Shown: positions 17,218 through 28,653, counted from the stretch's first letter. The stretch is 64,000 nt of DNA from an uncultured Planktomarina sp. (GCA_905182455.1 CAJJBJ010000002.1:248001-312000), one strand, 5' to 3'. Notes: generated by a model not told the origin, from the sequence alone. Program-made: numbers and translations.

Positions 17218-20200
17218 CCCCTCCGCTTAGCCTCAGCCACTACCAGAGCTGCCAAATCCTTGGCGATGGTGAAAGCCCCTTTGATCTTATCAGATGTGCG
17301 AGTCCAGTCGCGGCGCACCACGATCTTATTGTCGCGAATTTTAGCTAGGCCACGTTGATCTTCCAAGAAGGCCACCAATCCGCCCGGTGAGGCGAATTTT
17401 TCATTGTGAAACTGAATAGTCGCCCCCTTGGGCCCGCCGTCCAACTTGGCAATACCTGCCTTGCGGCACATGGCTTTGATCCGCACGATCAGCATCAGAG
17501 TATTAACCTCTTTGGGAAGTGGCCCAAAACGGTCGATCAATTCCGCGGCGAAGCCTTCAAGCTCGACTTTCGTGGCAAGGCTCGACAGCCTGCGATAAAG
17601 CCCCAAGCGCACATCAAGATCCGGCACATAGACTGCGGGGATCAGCACTGAGACGCCAAGATTGATTTGCGGCGCCCATTGGTCATTGTCTAAATTGGCC
17701 TCGGTTTCGCCAGAGCGGATTTTGGCAATCGCATCCTCAAGCATCTGCTGATAAAGTTCATACCCCACATCGCGCATCTGACCGGATTGCTCTTCGCCCA
17801 ACAGGTTGCCCGCGCCACGAATGTCGAGATCTTGGCTGGCTAACGTAAAGCCTGCCCCCAAGGAATCCAACGAGCCCAGCACCCGTAGCCGCTTTTCGGC
17901 CGTGACAGTGAGTTTGCCGCGTGGCTTTGTGGTTAAATAGGCAAAGGCCCGTGTTTTTGACCTCCCCACCCTGCCGCGAATTTGATAAAGCTGTGACAGG
18001 CCAAACATATCAGCGCGATGGATGATCATGGTGTTGGCTGTGGGGATGTCGAGACCCGACTCAACAATGGTTGTCGCCAAGAGCACGTCATATTTACCGT
18101 CATAAAAGGCGTTCATCTTGTCATCGAGTTCACCGGCAGCCATTTGGCCATGCCCCACAACAACACTGACCTCGGGCACATGATCGCGCAGGAAGGCTTC
18201 CATATCTGGAATGTCTTTGATGCGGGGCACCACGAAAAAGCTTTGTCCGCCCCGGTAATGCTCGCGCAGTAAAGCCTCACGCAATGTGATGGTGTCAAAC
18301 TCGCTGACATAGGTGCGGATGGCCAGCCGGTCGATGGGCGGCGTGGCAATAATCGACAAATCTCTCACACCGGTGAGCGACAGCTGTAACGTGCGTGGAA
18401 TGGGCGTTGCGGTGAGGGTCAGCACATGGATGTCAGAGCGCATTTGCTTGAGCCGCTCTTTGTGACCGACCCCAAAGCGTTGCTCTTCATCTATAACCAA
18501 AAGCCCAAGGTTTTTGATTTTCACTTGATCGGCCAAAACCGCATGGGTCCCAATCACGATATCTACGGTGCCGCGCGCCAAGCCTTCGCGGGTGTCGTTG
18601 GCTTCTTTGGTGCTGACGAAGCGTGACAGCTGGCGGATTTCCAATGGAAACCCCCGAAAGCGTTCTGCAAAGCTTTTTGGCGTGCTGGCGTGCGAGCAGG
18701 GTTGTAGGGGCAATCAACGCGACTTGTAGGCCTGAACAGGCGGCGACGAAGGCCGCCCGCATCGCCACCTCGGTTTTGCCAAAGCCCACATCGCCACAAA
18801 TCAAGCGATCCATCGGTTTGCCAGCCCCAAGATCGTCAATCACCTCAGCAATGGCGCTCAGTTGGTCATCGGTTTCTTGATACGGAAAACGCGCGCAGAA
18901 CGTGTCCCACATGCCTAAGGGGGGATCAATAACAGGCGCTTTGCGCAGTGCGCGCTCTGCGGCCACACGGATAAGTTTTTCAGCCATCTCGCGAATGCGT
19001 TCTTTAAGCCTGGCCTTCTTGGCCTGCCATGCGCCACCGCCCAAACGATCCAACAGGCCCTCGTCATGGCCATAGCGTGATAACAGCTCGATGTTTTCTA
19101 CCGGCAGAAACAGCTTTGAATTCTCGGCATATTCTAGACGCAGGCATTCATGATCCGCCCCGGCGGCACTGATTATTTCTAGCCCCTTAAAACGTCCAAC
19201 GCCATGGTCGACATGCACCACAAGATCCCCTGGGCTAAGGCTTTGAGTCTCGGTGAGAAAGTTGTCCGCCCGTTTGCGCTTCTTAGTCGTGCGCACAAGT
19301 CGATCGCCCAGAATATCTTGCTCAGAGATGACTAATAAATCATCGGTCTCAAAGCCGTGTTCCAGAGGGGATACGGCTAGATAGGTCCCGGCCCCGCGCA
19401 GCCCAGTGATATCGCGTATATCAATCAACTCGGAGTGCCCCTCATCTAGCAACAAGCCTGACAACCGTTCACGCGAACCGCGGGAATAAGAAGTGACCAA
19501 TACGGTTTTGGATAGGCGCTTTTGCTTGATGTAATCTGACACTGCGCCGAACAGGCTGAGAGCTTCGCTCTGCCTCTCCGGCGCAAAGTCGCGGCCAATA
19601 CGTGCGCCAGCATCCAAGGCGCGCAGTCCAGTGGGTTGAGGCAGAACCGATAGGGACACAACCCGGCGCGCTCCAAGCGCCTGCTGCCAAGCAGCATCGT
19701 CTAAATAGAGTAGCTCCGGTGGCGCTGGTTTATAGACCGTATCTAAGCGGCCCTTTTGATCCAAGGCAGTTTTGCGCGCATCGTATTGATCTGCAATACT
19801 GTCCCAGCGGGCCAACCGCGCGCCGGTAGATTGATCGTCTAGCACTACTGAAGCGTCCGGCAAATAGTCAAACAGAGTTTCCATCGACTGGTGAAAAAAT
19901 GGCAGCCAGTGCTCAACACCTTGGTGTTTTTTCCCAGCTGAGACCGCTTCATAAAGCGGATCATCGGTGCCCGCGGCCCCAAATTCAATCCGGTAGTTTT
20001 GTCGAAACCGCCGGATTGAGGCCTCATCTAAGATCACTTCCGAAACCGGCGACAGCTCTACGGAGTCGAGCGATTTTGTGGTGCGTTGCGTCGCGGGATC
20101 AAATTGTCGGATGCCATCCAACGTATCACCGAAAAAATCCAACCGGATCGGCCCAGAGTCCCCCGGTGGAAAAATATCCAAAATTCCACCCCTAATGGCA

Positions 20201-20655
20201 TAATCGCCAGCTTCCATAACAGTCGGCGTTTGCACAAAACCCATTCGCACCAAAAACGCCCTTAAGGCCTTTTCATCTACCCGGCTTTGCACCTTGGCGT
20301 GAAACACAGAATCTTTCAAAGTGGCGCGCGCAGGCACCCTTTGGCAGGCACCCGACAGAGTGGTCATAACCACATAGTTTTTTGGCATCTTCGTGATGAA
20401 ACTGGCCAAGCTGGCCATGCGGGTAGCGCTGATATCCGCATTGGGTGACACACGGTCAAATGGCAAGCAATCCCAAGCTGGGAAGTTAAACACGGGTAAA
20501 TCTGGCGCAAAAAAGTCAAGGGCCGCCTGCATGGCCTGAAGCCGCCCCGCATCGCGCGCCACATGGATCACGCCACCGGACAGCGCTTCTTTTTGTAAAA
20601 CAGTCGCATCAAAGCCCTCAGGGGCGCCGCTAATTAGAATGTGATTAGATGTCAT
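17214..20655 (-). pseudogene. mfd: Transcription-repair coupling factor Mfd, frameshifted
   Basis: Mfd removes RNA polymerase stalled at DNA lesions and recruits UvrA. The repaired product is about 1146 residues: UvrB-like N-terminal domains, RNA-polymerase-interacting domain (VHVDHGVGRFKGLE), then a RecG-like helicase with Walker A CGDVGFGKTE, DEEQ box in VIDEEQRFG and the motif IRGRVGRS. The frame breaks at a run of five T (18674-18678, plus strand): expected QHAKSFAERF is read as QHAKKLCRTL. Removing one T restores the whole gene. Everything else is intact, so a homopolymer sequencing error is more likely than loss. Confidence 0.93.
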
Positions 20656-20685
20656 TTACTGTACAAAACCTTTTAAGCGCGCGTC

Positions 20686-21168
20686 TCATAACAGCACCTC
20701 ATAGCCGTAACCTAAAAACGCAGCCAACAATAGAGTAGCAGCGCTAATTGCTTTAATTTTATAGTGCAAACTATTGATTAATTTAATATGATATGGATCT
20801 AGTTCTTTTAAGTCATGCAATTTTCGCGTGGTGCCATAGCCCAACCAAAGGATCATAATTTCAGGCAAAATCAGAAAGCAAAGTGCTGAGAACAATTCAA
20901 TCTCATACCAAAGCCCTAAAAGCATGACGACGAACACCACTGCAAATATTGGCGTGATCACAAGCACATGCAGCCCGTCAACCAATCCGGTGATCCGCGA
21001 TATGCGCCATTTTACAATGGGGCTGATCTCACCCAAGTCATCACTGCGCAGCATATCGACAGGGATACCCATAACCCACAGGCTATGCGCAAACCATTGC
21101 AGCAGCAAAAGGGTCCAAAACCACCCACTGCCAAAGGCGTCCCATGAAAGCAGATCAATGAGGGTCAT
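20686..21168 (-). CDS. Conserved inner-membrane protein, unknown function
   Basis: A 160-residue protein with about four hydrophobic segments (residues about 15-35, 65-88, 90-110 and 138-158). The N-terminal pattern WFWTLLLLQWFAHSLWVMGIP resembles a family found across Rhodobacteraceae; I recall relatives carrying the unsupported label component of SufBCD complex. No catalytic motif is visible. It lies 30 bases downstream of the mfd start region and is divergent from hemB. Confidence 0.7.
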   Translation of the reverse strand: MTLIDLLSWDAFGSGWFWTLLLLQWFAHSLWVMGIPVDMLRSDDLGEISPIVKWRISRITGLVDGLHVLVITPIFAVVFVVMLLGLWYEIELFSALCFLILPEIMILWLGYGTTRKLHDLKELDPYHIKLINSLHYKIKAISAATLLLAAFLGYGYEVLL

Positions 21169-21263
21169 CGAGGTTCACTTGAAATTGGATTTGCATTTCT
21201 GTCCTGCTACACCTAAGCCGCTCGGAAGAAAACCCAAACTGTTTATGCAAAAGAGGTCCCATC

Positions 21264-22274
21264 ATGGCGCGTTCACAAAACCATGCTTCATTTCCAGCGT
21301 ATCGGCCCCGCAGGCTGCGCGCCCAACCGGCTTTGCGTGACATGGTCCGCGAAAACACACTCACGCCAGCGGATTTAATCTGGCCAGTTTTTGTGATGGA
21401 TGGACAAGATGACGCGCATCCTATTGCGTCTATGCCCGGTGTCTCCCGCCATACCGTCGACCGCCTACCCGCATTGGCAGCTAAGGCTCGCAGTTTGGGC
21501 ATCCCAGCCATATGCATCTTTCCTTACACAAACCCCGCGTTGAAAACTCAAGACTGCGCCGAGGCGTGGAATCCAGACAATCTGTCGAACCGGGCGATCA
21601 AAGCGATCAAATCGGCTGTTCCCGACATCATGGTGATGACCGACATCGCGCTGGATCCCTATAATATCAACGGCCAAGATGGCATTGTGCGCGCCGGTGA
21701 GATTGTAAATGATGAAACCGTTGCGGCCTTGGTCAAAATGGGAGAAGCCCAAGCCCAAGCTGGCGCGGATATTCTAGGCCCTTCGGACATGATGGACGGC
21801 CGCATTGCCGCTTTGCGAGGTATGTTGGAGCAAAAAGGCTTCCAAAACGTCAACATCCTAAGCTACTCAGCCAAATACGCCTCTGGCTTTTATGGCCCGT
21901 TTCGTGATGCGGTCGGAGCTGCTAGCGTTTTAATTGGCGATAAAAACACCTATCAAATGGACCCCGCCAACAGCAATGAGGCAATGCGGATGATTGCGCG
22001 CGATCTCAGCGAGGGTGCGGATCTGGTCATGGTCAAACCCGGCATGCCCTATTTGGACATCTGCCAACGCGCCAAGGCAGAATTTCAGGTGCCTACCTTT
22101 GCCTATCAAGTCTCCGGCGAATACGCGATGCTGAAGGCCGCGGCACAAAATGGCTGGCTCGATGGTCGACAGGTGATGCTTGAAAGCCTTATGGCGTTTA
22201 AACGCGCTGGCTGTGATGGGGTGCTGACCTATTTTGCGCCAGAAGTCGCCGAAATCTTGCTCCGCAAATTGTGA
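21264..22274 (+). CDS. hemB: Delta-aminolevulinic acid dehydratase (porphobilinogen synthase)
   Basis: HemB joins two 5-aminolevulinate molecules into porphobilinogen for haem, cobalamin and bacteriochlorophyll synthesis. The product is 336 residues, with the Schiff-base lysines in SYSAKYASGFYGPFRDA and MVKPGMPYLD. The metal-site region reads MTDIALDPYNINGQDG without cysteines, so this is the Mg-dependent rather than the Zn-dependent type. It is monocistronic. Confidence 0.97.
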   Translation: MARSQNHASFPAYRPRRLRAQPALRDMVRENTLTPADLIWPVFVMDGQDDAHPIASMPGVSRHTVDRLPALAAKARSLGIPAICIFPYTNPALKTQDCAEAWNPDNLSNRAIKAIKSAVPDIMVMTDIALDPYNINGQDGIVRAGEIVNDETVAALVKMGEAQAQAGADILGPSDMMDGRIAALRGMLEQKGFQNVNILSYSAKYASGFYGPFRDAVGAASVLIGDKNTYQMDPANSNEAMRMIARDLSEGADLVMVKPGMPYLDICQRAKAEFQVPTFAYQVSGEYAMLKAAAQNGWLDGRQVMLESLMAFKRAGCDGVLTYFAPEVAEILLRKL

Positions 22275-22362
22275 TCACTGCAAGATGGTGACAGAGCCCT
22301 TTCTATGTTATAACTCTATCATAAGCACTGATTAAATCGGGCAACACACAGGCGGAGCAGAC

Positions 22363-22920
22363 ATGACATCGAGCAGTAGACGTAATTTTTCACTTGGACT
22401 CTTAGCATTGGGGGGCACTGCGGCCTGTAGCAATGGTATCGGATCCAACAACGCGCCGGAAATTGACGCGCGCGTGGATGCAACATTAAGCACAATGTTT
22501 GAAACCTACCCCGACGCGCAACAGCTTGCGGAAAAAGCCGCCGGCATGTTGGTCATCCCCTTGGTGACCGAAGCTGGCTTTGGCTTGGGTGGTGGGTTTG
22601 GGCGCGGCGCTTTGCGGGTGGGCGACGCAAACGTAGATTACTATTCCGCTGCCAGCGCCAGCGCAGGCTTGCAAATTGGAGCTCAGCAATACTCCCATGT
22701 GTTATTTTTCATGACAGAGAATGCTCTTCTCGATTTCAGAGCGTCCCAAGGTTGGGCCGCAGGCGTCAATGTTGAATATGTATTCAGAGATCAGGGCGAT
22801 TCCATAAATGCAGACACCACCACAACGTTAAGCCCCGTTGTTGCTGTAGTATTTGCGCAGGTGGGTCTGCGCTTAGGAGCCACATTGGACGGCATCAAAT
22901 ACACGCGGATCATTCCATAA
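22363..22920 (+). CDS. SYLF (YSC84) domain lipoprotein
   Basis: A 185-residue exported protein with a twin-arginine-like signal (SSRRNFSLGLLALGG) ending in the lipobox GGTAAC. The rest is a SYLF/YSC84 domain, a glycine-rich lipid-binding fold (AAGMLVIPLVTEAGFGLGGGFGRGAL, GLQIGAQQYSHVLFFM). It is probably anchored in a membrane facing the periplasm. The physiological role in bacteria is not established. It stands alone and is followed by a hairpin. Confidence 0.82.
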   Translation: MTSSSRRNFSLGLLALGGTAACSNGIGSNNAPEIDARVDATLSTMFETYPDAQQLAEKAAGMLVIPLVTEAGFGLGGGFGRGALRVGDANVDYYSAASASAGLQIGAQQYSHVLFFMTENALLDFRASQGWAAGVNVEYVFRDQGDSINADTTTTLSPVVAVVFAQVGLRLGATLDGIKYTRIIP

Positions 22921-22923
22921 GCG

Positions 22924-22944
22924 GCGAGGCCCAAGCGGCCTCGC
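22924..22944 (+). terminator. Hairpin after the SYLF gene
   Basis: GCGAGGCC and GGCCTCGC form a perfect 8-bp GC-rich stem with a 5-base loop, four bases after the stop codon. AAACCCC follows rather than a T-run, so it is a weak intrinsic terminator or an RNA-stabilising end. Confidence 0.5.
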
Positions 22945-23082
22945 AAACCCCGCACAGGGTTTTCTATGACTCCTGCGTATAAAAGAGCTATATTATTGCG
23001 GAAACAGTGCATTTTAATCCATGCCCCGCATGGGTTTCATTGTGAATACGGGTCAAAACAAAACCTTAAGCGAAAGTAGATT

Positions 23083-25560
23083 ATGGAACGCGTTTTTGTA
23101 TGGCTTATGCGTATCACTCTAAGCGTTGCAGCTGTTGCCGGGTTGCTGGTGTCTTTTGCCTATTTTTTTCTCTCGCGGTCGTTGCCAGATTACTCCAAAA
23201 CTGTTGAATTTTCTCATGTCACTGAAGAAATTGAAATTGTCCGCGACACGGCCAATGTACCCCATATTTTTGGCAAAAATGACCAGGATACCCTTTTTGC
23301 TTTGGGATATGTGCATGCTCAGGACCGCCTGTGGCAGATGACCATGCTGCGGCGCACGGCTCAGGGTCGTTTGTCGGAACTGTTTGGTGCGGAAACACTG
23401 ACCGTTGACATGGTTGTGCGCCGCTTGGGAATTTACAGTGCTTCGCGGGCGTCTCTCTCTGCCCTACGCCCTGACACGATGGCAAAACTCGAGGCCTACG
23501 CTAAAGGTGTGAATGCCCGGCTGGAAGAAATTAATCTGGGAAATTCAGGTCGGGGAGCACCAGAATTATTTCTATTTTCCAATTCCATAGCTCCATGGAG
23601 TCCGACGGACAGTCTGGCAATCATCAAACTGATGGGCTTGCAGTTATCAAGTCATTTGGAGAGTGAGGTCTTGCGGGCGCGGGTGTCACTCATCCTTGAC
23701 GATGATCTTCTCAAAGACTTACTGCCAGATGTGCCCGGCTCTGGCGTTGCGGAGTTGAATGATTTTGCCAGCATGTTCCCCAGCCTACTTAAACAGCACG
23801 CCAGCGTGGCCATGCCAAAACACTCGTTATCCCCTTTCAAATCCATCGCCCTCTCGGGCGCGTCCAATGCTTGGGCGGCCTTGCCCGGGCGCAGTGCCAG
23901 CCGTGGCACGCTGCTGGCCAATGATCCCCATCTGGGCCTCACGGCACCATCAATCTGGTATTTGGCGCGGCTAGAGTTGGAAACTGGCGGCGTGATCGGT
24001 GGTACAATCCCCGGTCTACCCGTGATCTTGGTAGGGCGGTCTGCTAGTCTGGGCTGGGGCCTTACAACAGCAAACGTGGATGATACGGATGTTTACATTG
24101 AGAAATTAAACCCAGCCAACCCAAATGAATATCAATCTTTGGACGGGTTTGTGCCCTTTTTTAAAAAGCAAAGCATTATCGAGATCAAAGATCAAAAGCC
24201 GGTGACCCTCGACATGCTGTGGACGGAAAATGGTCCCGTTCTGCCCGCCAGCCACTACAACTTAGGAGCCATAACCCCAGAGGGCCATGTGACCTCGGTG
24301 GCGTGGACCTTGCTGTCCGGGCAAGACACATCCTTTGAAGCTGCTTTTGACATTATGGTATCGGGTTCGGTGCAAGCGGCTATGACAGCCTCCCAAACCT
24401 ATATAGCTCCGGGGCAAAACCTGACCTTAGCCGATAAGTCCCAAATTGCCATGCGCACCATTGGCGCCCTGCCAAAACGCGATCCGCGTCACCAATCCAA
24501 GGGACGTATGCCGACCGCGGGCTGGCTGGCTGTGAATCGCTGGCAGGGCATGTTTGATGCCTCCGTGAATCCTGTGTTTCTTAATCCCACAGGTGGGATT
24601 TTGGGCAATACCAACAATAAATATATCGACCGGCCTTTCCCGGAACATATCAGCTACGACTGGGGTGACACTCAAAGGGTGCAGCGCTGGACCCGTTTGA
24701 TGCAAAATCGCGAAGTCCATACCCGTGATAGCTTTATTGAGGCGCAGTTGGACAGCGTGTCCCCCACGGCCCGCGCGCTCTTGCCTTTAATAGGTGCTGA
24801 GCTGTGGTTTCAATCCGAGAACGTGCCCGCCAATACATCGCTGGGCCGGCGTCAGGTGGCCCTAGAGCTTTTGGCAAATTGGAACGGTGAAATGAATGAG
24901 CATTTGCCAGAACCTTTGATCTATGCTGCGTGGATACGTGCATTGCAAATCCGGTTGATAGAGGATGAGCTTGGACCTTTGCATGAAGAATTCACTCAAG
25001 TTGAGCCACTGTTTATCGAAAAGGTTTATCGGGACATCGTAGGCGCCGGACAGTGGTGTGACGTGGTGCAATCCACCCCGGTTGAAACCTGTGCAGAAAT
25101 TGCAAGATTGGCTCTCGATGACGCTTTGGCGGGTTTGGAAAAAACCTATGGCAGCGAGATCACCGCCCTGCGCTGGGGTGAGGCGCATCAGGCCACCCAT
25201 GATCACCCAGTTTTGGGAAACATACCGGTGTTGAAATGGTTCGTAAATATCCGCCAATCAACCTCCGGCGGCGACAATACGCTCCAGCGTGGCAAGACCA
25301 TTGGCACAGGTCCAAACCCCTATCTTAACGTGAATGCAGGGGCCTATCGCGGGGTCTATGACTTTGCGGACCCTGACAGCTCGGTGTATATCATCTCGAC
25401 CGGGCAAAGTGGGCATCCGCTGTCACGCCACTACGACGATTTGGGAGAGCTGTGGCGGCGCGGGGAGTATGTGCCGATGTCTTTAGATGAAACCCTAGCA
25501 CGCGCTGGCGCCACAGGTATCACAACTCTAAGGCCACCCGCGGTCCGTGCTGATCGCTGA
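23083..25560 (+). CDS. Penicillin acylase family N-terminal-nucleophile hydrolase
   Basis: An 825-residue precursor of the penicillin amidase (S45) family, which hydrolyses amides such as acyl-homoserine lactones or beta-lactam side chains. An N-terminal signal/anchor segment at about residues 8-30 sends it to the periplasm. VRDTANVPHIFGKNDQDTLFALGYVHAQDRLWQM is the typical alpha-chain start in two parts. The processing site is GASNAW, with Ser261 as predicted nucleophile after autocleavage; the beta-chain motif LLANDPHL follows. The natural substrate is unknown. Its 3' end overlaps the convergent hflX end by 41 bases. Confidence 0.9.
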   Translation: MERVFVWLMRITLSVAAVAGLLVSFAYFFLSRSLPDYSKTVEFSHVTEEIEIVRDTANVPHIFGKNDQDTLFALGYVHAQDRLWQMTMLRRTAQGRLSELFGAETLTVDMVVRRLGIYSASRASLSALRPDTMAKLEAYAKGVNARLEEINLGNSGRGAPELFLFSNSIAPWSPTDSLAIIKLMGLQLSSHLESEVLRARVSLILDDDLLKDLLPDVPGSGVAELNDFASMFPSLLKQHASVAMPKHSLSPFKSIALSGASNAWAALPGRSASRGTLLANDPHLGLTAPSIWYLARLELETGGVIGGTIPGLPVILVGRSASLGWGLTTANVDDTDVYIEKLNPANPNEYQSLDGFVPFFKKQSIIEIKDQKPVTLDMLWTENGPVLPASHYNLGAITPEGHVTSVAWTLLSGQDTSFEAAFDIMVSGSVQAAMTASQTYIAPGQNLTLADKSQIAMRTIGALPKRDPRHQSKGRMPTAGWLAVNRWQGMFDASVNPVFLNPTGGILGNTNNKYIDRPFPEHISYDWGDTQRVQRWTRLMQNREVHTRDSFIEAQLDSVSPTARALLPLIGAELWFQSENVPANTSLGRRQVALELLANWNGEMNEHLPEPLIYAAWIRALQIRLIEDELGPLHEEFTQVEPLFIEKVYRDIVGAGQWCDVVQSTPVETCAEIARLALDDALAGLEKTYGSEITALRWGEAHQATHDHPVLGNIPVLKWFVNIRQSTSGGDNTLQRGKTIGTGPNPYLNVNAGAYRGVYDFADPDSSVYIISTGQSGHPLSRHYDDLGELWRRGEYVPMSLDETLARAGATGITTLRPPAVRADR

Positions 25561-26822
25561 ACACTTTCTTTTGCCGTGCCGTCCACAACACGGTCACCGC
25601 AAAACTATCTTCTGTTTGCCGCTCAGATGTCACGACACCCTGCTCAAACAACCAAGCCCGAGCTTTGCCTTCGGAATAGGCCAGCAGTAATTCAGATGTT
25701 GTTTTATTCAGGCGTAAGCGTTTTTGAGATCGCCTCAAGAAACTCTGGAATGCCTGCGCCCGTAAGCGCTGAGGTCATAAACACATTTTCAGCACGGCTT
25801 GAAGAATTGTTCAAAGCTTCAAGAGCGCCTGCGTCGAGCATATCGGTCTTATTCCACATCTCAATGCGCGGAATATCTTGAGACAGGCCGAGACTTTCGA
25901 GAATAGTTTCTACATCTCTTGCCTGCGCGACCGTTTCAGGATGGGCAATATCGCGAACGTGCACCACCAAATGGGCGGCGGTCACTTCTTCCAATGTCGC
26001 GCGAAAAGAAGCCACCAATTCCGTTGGCAAATTGGAAATAAAACCAACAGTATCAGACAAAATCACATCCATGCCGCTGGGCAATTGCACTGCACGCATG
26101 GTGGGATCTAGGGTTGCGAAGAGCATGTCTTTGGCAAAAACTTCGGCTCCGGTCATATAGTTGAACAGAGTCGATTTTCCGGCATTGGTATAGCCCACCA
26201 AGGCTACGATGGGATAAGGCACTTTGGCGCGGGCATTGCGGTGCAACTCACGGGTTATACCAACCTTATCGAGCTGTTTTTGCAAGCGTACCAATTGAAT
26301 ATCAATGGCACGACGGTCCGACTCCACCTGAGTTTCGCCAGGTCCACCCACAAACCCAAGCCCGCCACGTTGGCGCTCAAGGTGGGTCCATGCACGTACC
26401 AAGCGGGTGCGCTGATAGCTCAGAGCGGCCATCTCAACCTGAAGGACACCCTCGCGGGTCCGTGCACGGTCGGAAAAAATTTCGAGGATCAGACCGGTGC
26501 GATCAAGGATTTTCACGCCCCAGTCTTTTTCCAAATTGCGCTGCTGCACTGGTGAGACGTGACCGTCCACCAAAACAAGCTCAACCTCTGATTCTTTGAA
26601 CAGTTCGCCCAATTCCTCAATTTTACCCTTGCCAAACAGCTTGCCCGGATGGGCACGTGGTAGGCGCACAACTGCCTCGCCCATAACCCGCAGGCCCGGC
26701 AAAGCATGGGCCAAAGCCAGGGCCTCAGCCAAAGCATCTGATGCCGCGCGGGGCGAGTAATCTGTTTTGATGTCAGGGTGTAAAACCCAGGCGTGGGTTT
26801 GCGTATCCAAGTTATTGCCCAT
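25520..26822 (-). pseudogene. hflX: GTPase HflX, frameshifted near the C-terminus
   Basis: Ribosome-associated GTPase that can split 70S ribosomes under stress. The repaired product is about 433 residues. An N-terminal glycine-rich HflX domain precedes the G domain, with P-loop VGYTNAGKST, switch LDPTMR, DTVGF and NKTD. Close to the end, a one-base gain at about 25705-25712 turns TPE-NKTTSELLLAY into TPE-stop; in the shifted frame the usual tail (GKARAWLFEQGVV) continues to 25520. The break would remove about 60 residues. It lies just downstream of hfq, the usual order. Confidence 0.9.
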
Positions 26823-26828
26823 CAAAGG

Positions 26829-27062
26829 CTATTCTTCACCATCATAGAGCGAGATGGATTGTGCCGGCATGATGGTCGAAATCGCATGTTTATAGACCAG
26901 CTGCGAAGCCCCATCACGGCGCAACAGCACGCAAAAATTATCAAACCAGGTGATTACACCTTGCAATTTAACGCCATTTATAAGAAAAATTGTAACTGGG
27001 ACCTTGGTTTTGCGCACTTGATTGAGAAATGCATCTTGAAGATTTTGTTTATCTGAAGCCAT
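26829..27062 (-). CDS. hfq: RNA chaperone Hfq
   Basis: A 77-residue Sm-like protein that forms hexameric rings and pairs small RNAs with mRNAs. Sm1 motif residues ([18 protein letters not shown]) and the Sm2 motif YKHAIST are present. It sits between trkH and hflX on the same strand. In Rhodobacterales Hfq also contributes to control of nitrogen and photosynthesis genes, which fits the ntr genes upstream. Confidence 0.97.
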   Translation of the reverse strand: MASDKQNLQDAFLNQVRKTKVPVTIFLINGVKLQGVITWFDNFCVLLRRDGASQLVYKHAISTIMPAQSISLYDGEE

Positions 27063-27169
27063 TGTTTAGCCCTCTTGCTTGCGGGTACACACAAAAATTA
27101 ATCCCGGAGATAATACTATGAAGGTGTTTTCGTAGAGTTTCCAGAGCCAATTCAGCCTAAATTGCCGCA

Positions 27170-28651
27170 CTAGCGATAAATGTCGGGGTTTAACAAAGCC
27201 AAAAGCGCCAAAACCTCAAGCCTGCCAAAAACCATGGCAACTGCCAAAATCAGTTTTGCGCCGGTCCCAAGCTCTATAACCGCATTTTCTGACCCACCAA
27301 CGCCTTGAGCAAGAGGTCCAGTGTTGGTTACTGTTGCCAAGGTAAGGTGCAGCGCTTCGGCCACACCGCTGCCTGTGAGGGTCAAGCCGAGCGTGATGGC
27401 CGCAAACACCAAAATGAAGAGCATCAAAAACACGCAGGCCAACATAGCATTGTGATGGGATTTGGACAGGCTTTTACTTTGACCTGACATCACCTGTGAC
27501 GGCGCTATCAATCGGTCTACCTCAGTCTTGCAGTGCCCTGCCAAAATATAAACCCTAAGGAGCTTTATGCCCCCAGCTGTAGTGGCCACACCCCCGCCAA
27601 AAATAGCCAAAGCTGCGATGACAATGCCAGCTTGCCCAAATCCGCGAAGCCCTTCGGGGAGGTAGTCTGATGTAAGTCCGGTTGTGGTGAGAAATGACAG
27701 GCTGGTGAAGGCGGCGCCCCAGATGGCCTTGATATGTCCCCAAAAATCCGAAGACGTACCCCAGCCAAGGCAAACCAACACTACAACTGCAGCGGTGATC
27801 AAAAGCGCTGCCACCCGCAGCTCAGGATCATGGTGAAACTTCCAGTTGCGCGTTTTAGAGAATGTGGTTGAAAAAGTGGCCCGCGACAACGCAAACACCA
27901 TGACGAGCATCATGACACCTTCACTGGCCCAGCCAGCGCCTGAATGGCCGGGGATGTCGATGCCAAAAGTCGCAATCGTGGACATGGCGCGCAATATTGC
28001 GAAAACGGGATCCCCACTTGTCACCAAAAGAGCCAAGGTCGTCGCCGCGGTGATCCAAACATAAATGGGACCAAGACGGGCCGCTTCGCGCCAAAACTTT
28101 TCGGCAGGTAAACGTGCCGTACTATGTGCTCCGTGCACAGATGCGTCATCCGCCGTGCCACGTGCGCCCAAATGCTCAAACCCGCCGAGGTTTAAAGGCG
28201 CAAACAACGACCATGCGAAAACCCAGATCAGAAAACCACTGGCCCAACCCAAACACACGCGCCAAATCACTAAAGTCTCGCTCAAAGCGCCGGTGGAAAA
28301 GACCGGTAACCCAGTAGTGGTGACCGTGCTAACCAGATCCAAATAAGGATTAATGAACTGACCTGATGCGGTGACCTCATGAAAAGGTACTGCCAAAAGC
28401 GCAGGAAACCCAAGAAAAAAAGCAATAAGCGACCAAATCTGGGTATGTCGATTCGCTGAGAACCGCTCGCCCTGTACCGAGACGCTCATAAACCCCAGCG
28501 CAAATAACCCCAAGAGGACCGCATATAAAAAGGTACGGCCCTGATGGTCATTGCCCGCATAAAACCCATGCAAAGACGGGATCATCATCATTAAGATAGT
28601 GAGAGCTGAGAGGGAGATCGCCAAAGGCAATTTCTGAAAGCGCGCCCACAT
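27170..28651 (-). CDS. trkH: Potassium uptake protein TrkH
   Basis: A 493-residue integral membrane K+ translocating subunit. Repeated pore-loop segments with the conserved glycine are visible, for example STVTTTGLPV, AMSTIATFGIDI, LTTTGLTSD and TVTNTGPL. It ends in the short LLNPDIYR tail of the family. trkA ends two bases upstream of its start, so the two subunits are made together. trkA-trkH next to ntrYX is normal in alphaproteobacteria. Confidence 0.95.
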   Translation of the reverse strand: MWARFQKLPLAISLSALTILMMMIPSLHGFYAGNDHQGRTFLYAVLLGLFALGFMSVSVQGERFSANRHTQIWSLIAFFLGFPALLAVPFHEVTASGQFINPYLDLVSTVTTTGLPVFSTGALSETLVIWRVCLGWASGFLIWVFAWSLFAPLNLGGFEHLGARGTADDASVHGAHSTARLPAEKFWREAARLGPIYVWITAATTLALLVTSGDPVFAILRAMSTIATFGIDIPGHSGAGWASEGVMMLVMVFALSRATFSTTFSKTRNWKFHHDPELRVAALLITAAVVVLVCLGWGTSSDFWGHIKAIWGAAFTSLSFLTTTGLTSDYLPEGLRGFGQAGIVIAALAIFGGGVATTAGGIKLLRVYILAGHCKTEVDRLIAPSQVMSGQSKSLSKSHHNAMLACVFLMLFILVFAAITLGLTLTGSGVAEALHLTLATVTNTGPLAQGVGGSENAVIELGTGAKLILAVAMVFGRLEVLALLALLNPDIYR

Positions 28652-28653
28652 CT

